Below are positions 25,745-33,976 of a DNA stretch of 64,000 bases, one piece after another. The notes under the pieces are model-generated. The model was not told where the DNA came from. It searched no databases and was given only the letters and a program-made list of their open reading frames with translations. Each line of letters opens with the position of its first letter. Positions within the stretch are counted from its first letter, which is position 1. Origin of the DNA: Ciceribacter ferrooxidans (GTDB taxonomy: Bacteria > Pseudomonadota > Alphaproteobacteria > Rhizobiales > Rhizobiaceae). The stretch lies in contig NZ_SDVB01000170.1 of assembly GCF_004137355.1 (NCBI RefSeq), forward strand, positions 62,001 to 126,000, in the 5' to 3' direction. A program made the position numbers and the translations under genes.

Positions 25745-26569
25745 ATGCAAGCTTCCAAGGACATCGGCCGACTGATCGAGATCATGGCGGCGCTGCGAAA
25801 CCCCGAGACCGGCTGCCCCTGGGACATCGTCCAGACGTTCGAGACGATCAAGCCCTACACCATCGAGGAGGCTTACGAGGTCGCCGACGCGATCGAGCGC
25901 AACGATCCCGACGACCTCTGCGAGGAGCTCGGCGACCTGTTGCTGCAGGTGGTGTTCCATGCGCGGATCGCGGAAGAGGCTGGCCTCTTTTCCTTCGGCG
26001 ACGTCGTCGAGGCGATCACCAGAAAGATGATCCGCCGCCATCCGCATGTCTTCGCGGTTTCGGACGCGTCGACACCCGAGGCTGTCAAGGTGCAGTGGGA
26101 TACGATCAAGGCCGAGGAGAAGGCCGAACGAAGCGAAAAGCGACGCCGCCGCGGCGTCGCCGAGGAGCACCATGACGGGCACCTCGGCACGGTGCAGCGC
26201 TCGTTTCCGGCGCTGACCGAGGCGATCAAGCTGCAGGAACGCGCGGCGAAGGTCGGATTCGACTGGTCCGAGGCCGCCCCCATCCTCGACAAGATCGAGG
26301 AAGAGGTCGGCGAGCTGCGCGAGGCGCTGGCAGAGGGGCGCCCCGAGAAGATCACCGACGAACTCGGCGACCTGATCTTTGCACTCGTCAATATCGGCCG
26401 CCACGTCGGCGCCGATCCGGAGCAGGCGCTGCGCGGAACAAATACGAAATTCAGACGACGTTTCAGATATATAGAAAAGAGTCTTGACGCGTCAGGAGAG
26501 ACGCTCGAAGACGCCTCGCTGCCGCGGATGGAGGAGCTCTGGCAGGCGGCGAAGGGGGAAGTCTGTTGA
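25745..26569 (+). CDS. mazG: Nucleoside triphosphate pyrophosphohydrolase
   Basis: 274 residues, with the two MazG repeats of the full-length enzyme. The metal-binding pattern EE-x-x-E followed by E/D-x-x-D is seen in EEAYEVADAI with EELGDLLLQVVFHA, and in EEEVGELREAL with DELGDLIFALVNIGRH. It hydrolyses NTPs and aberrant dNTPs to the monophosphate and pyrophosphate, cleaning the nucleotide pool. Start at 25745 with AAAGAGAAG upstream. In Sinorhizobium this gene normally lies close to hflX and hfq; here about 5.6 kb of accessory genes separates them (from memory of that genome). Confidence 0.93.
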   Translation: MQASKDIGRLIEIMAALRNPETGCPWDIVQTFETIKPYTIEEAYEVADAIERNDPDDLCEELGDLLLQVVFHARIAEEAGLFSFGDVVEAITRKMIRRHPHVFAVSDASTPEAVKVQWDTIKAEEKAERSEKRRRRGVAEEHHDGHLGTVQRSFPALTEAIKLQERAAKVGFDWSEAAPILDKIEEEVGELREALAEGRPEKITDELGDLIFALVNIGRHVGADPEQALRGTNTKFRRRFRYIEKSLDASGETLEDASLPRMEELWQAAKGEVC

Positions 26570-26749
26570 CCTCGACCACCCACCCGCCAGTCGCATTATA
26601 TGTTCAGAGAGCCGGTCAGGAAGTGTCTGGGCACGGCTAACCACGCATCATCAAGAGCCTTGAAAGCCACGCCCGCCGTCGGGCGGCGATGTTCTCGAGA
26701 CTTCGACGACCGTTGACCGCATCAGCAACGCAGCGGGCCGCCCGCAGCA

Positions 26750-27133
26750 TCAGTTCCCCTTGACGTAGCCCTGCGCCTCGACGATGAGACCGTCGCGCAC
26801 GCGCATGAGATTGACCCCACGGACGGAGTCCGTGACATCCGGGCCCCAGATCAGTCGCCATCTGATCTCGCCCCGGTCACCACGTGCGATTATGCTCTCG
26901 GGTTCGAAGTACGCGTCGGGCATGGTGGCGATCTTCGTCCAGAGATCGAGGCAGGCTGCCTTGCCGACATGGCGAGAGCCATCGGGGGCGGGTTGGGTAT
27001 TCTCAATCACACAGTCATCCGCCACGAGGTCCTGCAAGGGGGCCGGGTCGTGACTGAGAAAGACCTGGTTGAACCGCTGCAGCAGCGCCTCTGTGGCGCG
27101 GCTTTCAGGATCGGTGAAACTACCATGCGTCAT
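26750..27133 (-). CDS. NTF2/SnoaL-like protein (steroid-isomerase-like fold)
   Basis: 127 residues from MTHGSF. The pattern ATEALLQRFNQVFLSHDPAPLQDLVADDCVIENTQPAP is typical of the SnoaL-like/nuclear transport factor 2 fold, with the conserved W of DLWTKIA and the closing RVRDGLIVEAQGY strands. These proteins are isomerases, dehydratases or ligand binders; no substrate can be given. The start at 27133 has GGAG six bases upstream; an ATG at 27154, only three bases after the GST stop, is the alternative. It is downstream of the GST gene and probably in the same TetR-controlled operon. Confidence 0.75.
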   Translation of the reverse strand: MTHGSFTDPESRATEALLQRFNQVFLSHDPAPLQDLVADDCVIENTQPAPDGSRHVGKAACLDLWTKIATMPDAYFEPESIIARGDRGEIRWRLIWGPDVTDSVRGVNLMRVRDGLIVEAQGYVKGN

Positions 27134-27157
27134 GTTGATCTCCACATTTTGCATTGG

Positions 27158-27796
27158 TCAGGCCGCCTTGCGCGGTGCGAAGAACACGCCGTCAGCGCGT
27201 GGCGCGAGGCCTTCGGCGTGCAGCGCCTCAAGAACCTTCGGTCGCCGGGAGACGCGTGTCATGAAAGCTTCCAGCCGCGGCCAGCGCGAAAGATCGACGC
27301 CGAGCCATTGTGACCAGTTGAGACAGACGAAGAGGTAGGCATCAGCAATGCTGAACCCATCCCCGGTGAGATAGTCACCAGCGAACTGCGTGGTGATCCA
27401 GTCGAACCGTGCGGCGACATGCTTGTGCAGCACGTCCTTCACCGGCGAATAAGGCGGGTAGAACATATTCGCCATCGGCTTGTGAATCTCGGTCGAGATG
27501 AAATTCAGCAATGACTGGAGGCGACGGCGACTTTTGCCGTCCTGCGGCGCCAACCCGGCTTCCGGTCTCAAGTCTGCGAGATACTGAACGATCGCCGGGC
27601 CCTCCATGAGAATTTCTCCGTCATCGAGCACCAGGACCGGCACATAGCCGTTCGGGTTGATCGAAAGGAAATCCAGCCCGTCACTTGTGCGATGCGTACC
27701 GCGGTCGACATGCAGGATTTCGAGGTCAAGGCCGAGCTCGCGGCTGACGATATGCGGGGACAGCGAGCAAGCCGCAGGATGAATGTAGAGTTTCAT
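27158..27796 (-). CDS. Glutathione S-transferase family protein
   Basis: 212 residues. N-terminal thioredoxin-like domain MKLYIHPAACSLSPHIVSRELGLDLEILHVD, then NPNGYVPVLVLDDGEILMEGPAIVQYLADL, which is the glutathione-binding stretch with the conserved cis-proline and ES/EG-type contact. The helical C-terminal domain begins near residue 90 and holds the SIADAYLF motif. The cysteine at position 10 in PAACS suggests the beta-class type common in proteobacteria. It is divergent from a TetR regulator, a common layout for detoxification genes induced by an electrophile. Confidence 0.88.
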   Translation of the reverse strand: MKLYIHPAACSLSPHIVSRELGLDLEILHVDRGTHRTSDGLDFLSINPNGYVPVLVLDDGEILMEGPAIVQYLADLRPEAGLAPQDGKSRRRLQSLLNFISTEIHKPMANMFYPPYSPVKDVLHKHVAARFDWITTQFAGDYLTGDGFSIADAYLFVCLNWSQWLGVDLSRWPRLEAFMTRVSRRPKVLEALHAEGLAPRADGVFFAPRKAA

Positions 27797-27907
27797 GGTT
27801 CCGCTCCTTTCGGATTTTCACGATGGGGTCGCTTGCTTTCTTGATATTTGTATCGGTTCGCATATATATAAAATCAAGTCAACATTTTTATGCGGATCGG
27901 TAAATTA

Positions 27908-28528
27908 ATGTCAGAAGCAAGGCGCGGGCGCCCTATCCAGTACGACCCGGAGGTGGCTCTGCAGCGGGCCCGAGATGTGTTCTGGCTGACGGGTTTCGCC
28001 GCGAGTTCCCTCGACGCCCTCAGTGCGGCGACCGGCATGAACCGGCCGAGCCTGTTCGGCGCATTTGGCAACAAGGAAGAGCTCTACATCGCCACGCTCG
28101 AGCGATATCGGGACGAAAGCGTTGACGCGCTCCGCGATATGCTCAGCGGCGCGCAAAGCCTGCGGGTGGAGCTTGCGGAAGTTTATGAGAAGTCGACCGA
28201 CTTCTACCTTGCTTCCAACGAAGCCGCACGCGGCTGTCTCCTGATCGGTACCGCCAGTGTGGAAGCGCCCCACCGACCTGCGGTTCAGCGCGTACTCGCT
28301 GAAAGCCTCGGTGCGTTCAATGCCGTGATCGAAGCGCGGATGCAGAAGGCCATCAACGATGGCGAGATCAGCAGCAGAACCGACGCAGGTGCTCTTGCTT
28401 CGGTGGCCTCGGCCGTCCTGCACTCGCTTGCCGTCCGCGCAAGGGCCGGCGCGACGCGCCACGAGCTCGATCAGTTGAGCAAGACAGCGGTCGAACTTCT
28501 CTGTGGGCCCATCGATCCGGGCGAATGA
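27908..28528 (+). CDS. TetR-family transcriptional regulator
   Basis: 206 residues from MSEARRGRP. The N-terminal HTH domain reads ALQRARDVFWLTGFAASSLDALSAATGMNRPSLFGAFGNKEELY, a clear TetR/AcrR signature. The C-terminal part has the TetR_C-like FYLASNEAARGCLLIGTASVEA block seen in regulators that respond to electrophiles or quinones. It is divergent from the GST gene across an AT-rich gap (27797-27907) and likely represses it and itself. An ATG at 27890 is the other possible start; neither has a strong ribosome site. Confidence 0.85.
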   Translation: MSEARRGRPIQYDPEVALQRARDVFWLTGFAASSLDALSAATGMNRPSLFGAFGNKEELYIATLERYRDESVDALRDMLSGAQSLRVELAEVYEKSTDFYLASNEAARGCLLIGTASVEAPHRPAVQRVLAESLGAFNAVIEARMQKAINDGEISSRTDAGALASVASAVLHSLAVRARAGATRHELDQLSKTAVELLCGPIDPGE

Positions 28529-28912
28529 CTGCGGTCTTGAAAGCGATGGACCCATGGTCATCGTTGCCGGACACGCTCACCGATACCAATTGCCGATATA
28601 GCTACGAAGGCATTCGGCTCCGATGGCTGAGCCGGCGAGGACGTTCGGTAACTGCCTCGACCAGTCGGTCGGCGCCGACCCGGGCGGCTTGGATTGACGA
28701 CCACCGGGGACTTCGACCGCTACCCGTTATGGCACAGCAGATCGCGGGAACGCCGAGAAATACCGAAAAATGTTCAGATTTGTTCTTCGCAACGCACATA
28801 TCTTCACAGTTCGTAAACTGCATCCTGTGAAAATTAGCCCCATAGAAATCAGAGGGGCACCGGCGCACCCACTTTCCAAGTCAACCATTGGGGCGCCTCA
28901 TCGGAGATGCAT
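28529..28912. promoter_or_regulatory. Intergenic region upstream of the chemoreceptor gene
   Basis: About 384 bases between the TetR stop and the chemoreceptor start. No gene with convincing coding character was seen. An inverted repeat TTCACAG (28803-28809) and CTGTGAA (28825-28831), separated by 15 bases, lies about 80 bases before the chemoreceptor start and is a possible regulatory site. Base composition falls toward AT around 28760-28850, as expected near a promoter. The 3' end of the TetR gene is overlapped by an unlikely reading frame that I did not accept. Confidence 0.4.
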
Positions 28913-30700
28913 ATGCTGGGTTTTGGTAGTGGATCGGAAGCAAAGGCCGTTCTGGAGGCGATGAGCCGCTCCCAGGCGATCATCGAGTTCAAGCTGGATG
29001 GGACCATCATCACGGCCAACGAGAATTTCTGTAAGGCGCTCGGCTATGCGCTTTCCGAGATCGTCGGTCAGCACCACCGGATGTTCGTCGATCCGGCCGA
29101 GGTCAACAGCCCCAGCTACCGTGAATTCTGGGCGAAGCTCGCAGCCGGCGAGTTCGACCGGCGTCAGTACAAGCGCATCGGCAAGGGCGGCCGCGAGATC
29201 TGGATCGAGGCGTCCTACAATCCGGTATTCCGCAACGGCAAGCCCTACAAGGTCGTGAAGTTTGCGACCGACATCACCGAGCAGAAGCTGAAGGCAGCCG
29301 AGGATGCCGGCAAGCTCGACGCGATCTCGCGGGCCCAGGCGGTCATCGAATTCACGCCGAGGGGTGAAATCCTGTCCGCAAATGAAAACTTCCTGCGGAC
29401 GCTCGGCTATACGATGGACGAAATCCGCGGCAAGCATCACGCGATGTTCTGCGATGGCGCCTATACCGCCAGCGAGGCCTACAGGACCTTCTGGAGCAGG
29501 CTCGCCTCCGGCGAGTTCGTCGCCGACGAATTCCTTCGCGTCGGAAAGGGCGGCCGGAAAGTCTACATCCAGGCCTCCTACAATCCGATCTTCGACATGA
29601 ACGGCAAGGTCTTCAAGGTCGTCAAGTTCGCGACCGACGTCACCCGGCGGGTGGAAAACGTCGACCAGCTCGCACGCGCCCTGAACGCGCTTGCCGAAGG
29701 CGACCTCACCCAGTCGATCACCGAGCCTTTCCTTCCGACGCTCGAAAAGTTGCGCGTCGACTTCAACGGCGCCTCGACGAAGCTGCGCAGCAGCATGCAC
29801 ACGATCTCCGAGAATGCAGGGGCGATCGCCGCTGCTTCCCAGCAGATCCAGTCGGCCTCAAACGACCTTTCCAAGAGGACCGAGCAGCAGGCAGCATCGG
29901 TCGAAGAGACCGCCGCCGCGCTGGAGCAGATCACCACGACCGTCGCCGACTCGAGCCACAGGGCCCAGGAGGCCGGTGATCTCGTCCGCCGGACCAAGGA
30001 CAATGCCGAACGCTCGGGCGGCGTCGTCAGCCAGGCCGTCGCGGCCATGGGCAAGATCGAGCAGTCCGCCGGCGAGATTGCGAGCATCATCGGCGTGATC
30101 GACGAGATCGCCTTCCAGACCAACCTCCTTGCGCTGAACGCCGGTGTCGAGGCGGCGCGCGCCGGTGATGCGGGCAAGGGCTTTGCCGTCGTCGCCCAGG
30201 AGGTCCGCGAACTCGCCCAGCGCTCGGCCAAGGCGGCAAAGGAGATCAAGGACCTGATCAGCGCTTCCAACGAGCACGTGAAGAGCGGTGTCACGCTCGT
30301 CGGCGACACCGGCCGCGCGCTGCAGGAGATCGTCGGGCAGGTTCTCAGGGTGGACGACAATGTCGGCGCGATCGTCGAGGCATCCAAGGAGCAGGCGACC
30401 GGCCTCAAGGAGATCAACACCGCCGTCAACACAATGGACCAGGGCACACAGCAGAACGCCGCGATGGTGGAAGAGACGACGGCTGCCGCCCACAGCCTCG
30501 CCCGCGAGGCGGAGCAGCTCTTCCAGATGCTTTCACAGTTCAACATCGGCGGCTCGGCTGGTGTTCGCCGCGCCGCGCCGGTCTCTGCCGCTACCACGTC
30601 GAAGCCTGTCCCCTCGCCGGCACGCCAGATGGCGGCGAAGGTCGCCGGTGCCTTCAACGGCAACGCAGCCCTAAAGGACGACAGCTGGGAGGAATTCTGA
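28913..30700 (+). CDS. Soluble methyl-accepting chemotaxis protein with two PAS domains
   Basis: 595 residues and no membrane helix. Two PAS domains follow each other at about 10-125 (AIIEFKLDGTIITANENFCKALGY to VKFATDITEQ) and 133-248 (AVIEFTPRGEILSANENFLRTLGY to VKFATDVTRR). Then comes the signalling domain with the hairpin tip EIAFQTNLLALNAGVEAARAGDAGKGFAVVA. The C-terminus DDSWEEF ends in an x-W-x-x-F pentapeptide of the kind that docks the methyltransferase CheR. Size and layout resemble the cytoplasmic receptor McpY of S. meliloti; that match is from memory. PAS domains suggest sensing of redox, oxygen or metabolic state inside the cell. The GGAG site favours the ATG at 28913 over that at 28907. 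Followed by a strong terminator. Confidence 0.9.
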   Translation: MLGFGSGSEAKAVLEAMSRSQAIIEFKLDGTIITANENFCKALGYALSEIVGQHHRMFVDPAEVNSPSYREFWAKLAAGEFDRRQYKRIGKGGREIWIEASYNPVFRNGKPYKVVKFATDITEQKLKAAEDAGKLDAISRAQAVIEFTPRGEILSANENFLRTLGYTMDEIRGKHHAMFCDGAYTASEAYRTFWSRLASGEFVADEFLRVGKGGRKVYIQASYNPIFDMNGKVFKVVKFATDVTRRVENVDQLARALNALAEGDLTQSITEPFLPTLEKLRVDFNGASTKLRSSMHTISENAGAIAAASQQIQSASNDLSKRTEQQAASVEETAAALEQITTTVADSSHRAQEAGDLVRRTKDNAERSGGVVSQAVAAMGKIEQSAGEIASIIGVIDEIAFQTNLLALNAGVEAARAGDAGKGFAVVAQEVRELAQRSAKAAKEIKDLISASNEHVKSGVTLVGDTGRALQEIVGQVLRVDDNVGAIVEASKEQATGLKEINTAVNTMDQGTQQNAAMVEETTAAAHSLAREAEQLFQMLSQFNIGGSAGVRRAAPVSAATTSKPVPSPARQMAAKVAGAFNGNAALKDDSWEEF

Positions 30701-30747
30701 GCGGCGCGCCTGCTGCGTGACACGTCGGCCTGCAAGGCTTGACATAC

Positions 30748-30778
30748 AAGACCACCCGCCTGCCGCGGGTGGTCTTTT
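30748..30778. terminator. Strong hairpin terminator after the chemoreceptor gene
   Basis: A 12-base stem AAGACCACCCGC (30748-30759) and GCGGGTGGTCTT (30765-30776), loop of 5, running into TTTT on the plus strand. It lies 47 bases past the chemoreceptor stop and 40 bases before the convergent YdeI-like gene's end. Confidence 0.85.
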
Positions 30779-30815
30779 CACTCGTTCGACACGAGACCCG
30801 CAGGCCTTATGTCGA

Positions 30816-31403
30816 TCACCTTTCCTGCAGCCCCTTGCCGGCCAGTATTCTGTCGCGGCTTCTTTCGATCCGTGATCGGCGGGTAGCGGATTGCTTCGGC
30901 TGGGCGAAATGCAGCGCATAGCCGCGCCTGCGGCCGGGTGTCAGCGCCTCGAAGGCCTCCTGCAGCTCCGGGTCGTCCTCCAGCGCGGCGAGAAGCTCCT
31001 CCGGGTAGACGATGTCGTCCTTCGGCGGGTCGACCTTCGCGCCCGCCTTTTCGAGTTCGATCGCCTCGCGGACATAGTCCCGGATGGTGGTCTCAATCGC
31101 CTCGATCTGGTCGAGGCCGGTGAACCTGAACATGCGCACGGCGCGGGAATTGTCGCCGGGTGCGACGAGCAGACCTTCCGGGTCCCTGAGCAGCACGCCC
31201 TTGAAGAAGCCGAGTGCGGCATTCTCCTTGAAGCCCCAGATGACGGCGACGTTGCTGCCGTCAAAGGTGTAACAGGGCCCGCGCCACTTGAACTCTTCCG
31301 TGAGCCCGCAATCGAGCAGGATTGCCCTCAGCGCCCGCAGTTCCTCCGGCCACACCTTGGCTTCGGAGAAGAAGGCGTTCAGCTTCCGCAATTCGTCGCT
31401 CAT
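30816..31403 (-). CDS. YdeI/OmpD-associated-family protein (DUF1801 plus OmdA)
   Basis: 195 residues. The first two thirds match the DUF1801 fold (WPEELRALRAILLDCGLTEEFKWRGPCYTFDGSNVAVIWGFKENAALGFFKG), and the tail (PEELLAALEDDPELQEAFEALTPGRRRGYALHFAQPKQSATRRSRIERS) is the OmdA/YdeI motif. In a few bacteria such proteins are linked to resistance to antimicrobial peptides or bacteriocins; the mechanism is unclear. Start at 31403 with a strong GGAGGA site. A single-gene unit between two terminator/gap regions. Confidence 0.82.
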   Translation of the reverse strand: MSDELRKLNAFFSEAKVWPEELRALRAILLDCGLTEEFKWRGPCYTFDGSNVAVIWGFKENAALGFFKGVLLRDPEGLLVAPGDNSRAVRMFRFTGLDQIEAIETTIRDYVREAIELEKAGAKVDPPKDDIVYPEELLAALEDDPELQEAFEALTPGRRRGYALHFAQPKQSATRRSRIERSRDRILAGKGLQER

Positions 31404-31442
31404 CACATCCTCCTGGAGACAACTCCGATCCATCAGACGGCT

Positions 31443-32078
31443 CTACCAACTAGTGTCACCGGTCCACAACGTCGAATCATAATCCGCTGGCTCGGTGGGT
31501 ACAGGATTCCCGAACGTATGAAAGTGACATCGGAGACTATCACGCAGAGCGAGGGCTTTCCGGTCGTTGAGAAATCCGAGCCTGAGCACGATCGGTGTTG
31601 GCGACGCAAGACGTTCTTCTGCTTGATGCGCCAGAGGAACTGCCGAGGCAGCCGGCGCCAGCCGGTCGGCAACCAAACTATAGGTCGGCAGCTTTCCATA
31701 GCTCCCGGTTTTGCTGAGGCGAACGGATTGCAGCTCGCGCCAGTTGAACCTCAGATTGACCGGCGTCCCGAGAACCAGCCCTTCGGCGGATACCGAGATA
31801 AGCAGAGAGTTTTCGGGTCGGTAGATCGGCAACTGATTGACGACGCGGAGCGCAAGAACAATGCCGCTCACAATAGCCGCTGTCGTCAGCAGGAACTCGA
31901 TTGCTGGCGCAAGACCAAGAACGGACGACACCCACTGACTGCATGCCAATCCCACGAACGCAAAAAACAACGAAAGCGACAGGTAGGGACGGTCCTCACG
32001 CCGCACCTCCACAACCTCGCATGTATTGCCTGCGGGATCTGTATCGCACACTTGCGGGTTTGGAATTCCATTTGTCAC
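31443..32078 (-). CDS. Unrecognised membrane protein
   Basis: 211 residues from a GTG at 32078 that has GAGGA six bases upstream; the frame stays open to 32237 but the extra 53 residues look non-coding and would overlap hflX. Two adjacent hydrophobic segments are visible (PYLSLSLFFAFVGLACSQWV and LAPAIEFLLTTAAIVSGIVLAL, about residues 30-82). A soluble C-terminal half follows, with RFNWRELQSVRLSKTG, which looks like a PH-like beta domain (inference). Base use is less GC-biased than in neighbours, suggesting recent gain. It lies directly downstream of hflX on the same strand. Not recognised; no function claimed. Confidence 0.55.
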   Translation of the reverse strand: MTNGIPNPQVCDTDPAGNTCEVVEVRREDRPYLSLSLFFAFVGLACSQWVSSVLGLAPAIEFLLTTAAIVSGIVLALRVVNQLPIYRPENSLLISVSAEGLVLGTPVNLRFNWRELQSVRLSKTGSYGKLPTYSLVADRLAPAASAVPLAHQAEERLASPTPIVLRLGFLNDRKALALRDSLRCHFHTFGNPVPTEPADYDSTLWTGDTSW

Positions 32079-32199
32079 GATCGTCCTCGAAAACCCGTCA
32101 CCTATACGTGCATCAGATCGACCATGACTGCTCGCAGCCCTTGCGTCGCGAGTCGCGGACAAAGAAGCCGCCATGTCGGGCATCCACCACCCAGCGGCT

Positions 32200-33549
32200 T
32201 TACCGTTCCCAGTCTTCCTTGTCACGCTTGCGGTCATTGCCGAGCTTGCGTTCGAGCTCGATCGCCTGGCGCTCGGTCAGCCGCAGGTCGAGGCTGACGG
32301 AGCCGTCCTCGCGGTCCTCGCGACCGTCGACCACCGCGTTCTCGTAGGCCCAGGAGATCAGTGCCTGTTTGTCGGACGGGATGATCACCGTCGTCTCCGT
32401 GAGCACGCCCGAGAGCCGCTCGGAAATCACCGCCATCAACCGGTCGACACCCTCACCGCTGATCGCTGACACGGGAATGACGTTGGCGCGCGAGGCAGCC
32501 TTCTGCAGGATCGCGTCGTGGCTTTCCGGCTCCAGCCGGTCGATCTTGTTCCAGACCTCGATGATGCGCTCGGCCCCTTCCTTCTCGCCGATGCCGAGAT
32601 CGGAAAGGATGCGCAGCACGTCCGATGCCTGCGCTCCGTTGTCCGGGTCGGACATGTCGCGGACATGGAGAATGAGGTCGGCTTCCAGCACCTCTTCGAG
32701 GGTCGCACGGAAGGCGGCGACGAGGTGGGTCGGCAGGTTCGAGATGAAGCCCACCGTGTCGGAAAGGATGACCGTGCGGCCATGCGGCAGCTTCATGCGC
32801 CGGAGCGTAGGGTCGAGCGTCGCAAACAGCATGTCCTCGGCAAGCACGCCGGCGCCGGTGATGCGGTTGAACAGCGTCGACTTGCCGGCATTGGTGTAGC
32901 CGACGAGGGCGACGATCGGATGCGGCACCTTGCGACGCTTGGCGCGGTGGAGTTGGCGGGTACGGACAACCTGCTCCAGCTCCCGTTCGAGCCTGACGAT
33001 CCGCTCCTGCAAGAGGCGGCGGTCGGCCTCGATCTGGGTTTCACCGGGACCGCCCATGAAGCCCGCACCACCGCGCTGGCGTTCGAGGTGGGTCCAGCTG
33101 CGAACCAATCGGCCCTTCTGGTAGTTGAGATGGGCAAGCTCGACCTGCAGCGAGCCTTCCTTGGTGGAGGCGCGCCGGCCGAAGATTTCCAGGATGAGGC
33201 CCGTCCGGTCGATGACCTTGGCGTTCCATTCCTTTTCGAGATTGCGCTGCTGCACCGGGGTCAGCGGATGGTCGACGATGACGAGCCCGGCATTGTGCTC
33301 GTCGAGCAGCGCTCCGATTTCGGCGATCTTGCCAGTGCCGAGCAGCGTCGCCGGACGCGGCTGGTTCACCGGAACGAGCAGGCCCTCCGCGATCGTCAGG
33401 TCGATGGCGCGGGCAAGACCGATCGCCTCTTCGAGGCGGGCTTCGTTGGAACGGGCCGGAGCGGGCGGCTGCGCGCCCGCACCGTCGGCCTGCCCCGTCG
33501 CGGCAGCGCGCGAGGGTTTGACCAGCGGCACGACGACGACAGCGCACAT
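32200..33549 (-). CDS. hflX: Ribosome-associated GTPase HflX
   Basis: 449 residues. An N-terminal HflX domain (PATLLGTGKIAEIGALL, IVDHPLTPVQQRNLEKEWNAKVIDRTGLILEIFGRRA) and a glycine-rich linker (RQRGGAGFMGGPGETQIE) precede the G domain. G1 is GYTNAGKST at about 210-218, then DPTLRR and DTVGFI, and NKID. HflX binds the 50S subunit and rescues or splits stalled ribosomes, mainly under stress. The ATG at 33549 is the only standard start near the domain. Upstream codons in the same frame still read like protein (SDSIVPEDEKHRDD) with a GGAGGA inside, so the true start is unsure. Directly downstream of hfq, as in many proteobacteria. Confidence 0.92.
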   Translation of the reverse strand: MCAVVVVPLVKPSRAAATGQADGAGAQPPAPARSNEARLEEAIGLARAIDLTIAEGLLVPVNQPRPATLLGTGKIAEIGALLDEHNAGLVIVDHPLTPVQQRNLEKEWNAKVIDRTGLILEIFGRRASTKEGSLQVELAHLNYQKGRLVRSWTHLERQRGGAGFMGGPGETQIEADRRLLQERIVRLERELEQVVRTRQLHRAKRRKVPHPIVALVGYTNAGKSTLFNRITGAGVLAEDMLFATLDPTLRRMKLPHGRTVILSDTVGFISNLPTHLVAAFRATLEEVLEADLILHVRDMSDPDNGAQASDVLRILSDLGIGEKEGAERIIEVWNKIDRLEPESHDAILQKAASRANVIPVSAISGEGVDRLMAVISERLSGVLTETTVIIPSDKQALISWAYENAVVDGREDREDGSVSLDLRLTERQAIELERKLGNDRKRDKEDWER

Positions 33550-33623
33550 GTCGTCCCGGTGTTTTTCATCCTCCGGGACTATGGAATCGCTCTTGGTATC
33601 GCGCGTGTTGATTGCTTTTGATC

Positions 33624-33869
33624 CTATGAAGCGGCGTTCTCTTCGCTTTCGAACATCTGCATCGGCTGTCCCGGCATGATGGTCGAAATCGCGTGCTTGT
33701 AAACGAGCTGCGAATGCCCGTCACGGCGCAGAAGGACGCAGAAATTGTCGAAGGACGTGACGACGCCGGTCAGCTTGACGCCATTGATCAGGAAAATCGT
33801 CAACGAAATCTTCTGTTTGCGAACAGTGTTGAGGAAGAGATCCTGCAAATTCTGAGAACGTTCCGCCAT
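33624..33869 (-). CDS. hfq: RNA chaperone Hfq
   Basis: 81 residues, typical alphaproteobacterial size with a short C-terminal tail. Sm1 motif region [28 protein letters not shown] and Sm2 motif YKHAISTI are intact; the N-terminal Q8 and the F/K residues of the proximal RNA-binding face are present ([12 protein letters not shown]). Forms a hexamer that pairs small RNAs with mRNAs and affects nitrogen fixation and stress genes in rhizobia. Followed by hflX on the same strand, 74 bases away. Confidence 0.97.
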   Translation of the reverse strand: MAERSQNLQDLFLNTVRKQKISLTIFLINGVKLTGVVTSFDNFCVLLRRDGHSQLVYKHAISTIMPGQPMQMFESEENAAS

Positions 33870-33976
33870 GGCGCCGCTTCTTTCTTTTTTGCCGGTGCTT
33901 TGACCGGTGAATTATTGTTTGTGCGTATCAGCCGACCAGGAAGCGCCCTTACGACCCCTTCGCGGTGAAGTTGGTA

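Noticed and set aside
26637-26861. A 74-codon minus-strand frame after mazG
   Set aside because: Overlaps the 3' end of the NTF2-like gene in another frame, has no ribosome site and an arginine-rich, shadow-like composition.
28525-28830. A 101-codon plus-strand frame whose ATG overlaps the TetR stop as ATGA
   Set aside because: The overlap is suggestive, but codon use is unlike the window's genes, no ribosome site is present, and the end is AT-rich promoter-like sequence.
28602-28868. An 88-codon minus-strand frame that might be a mobile-element remnant
   Set aside because: I could not match it to a transposase family by eye, and no terminal inverted repeats or target duplication were seen.
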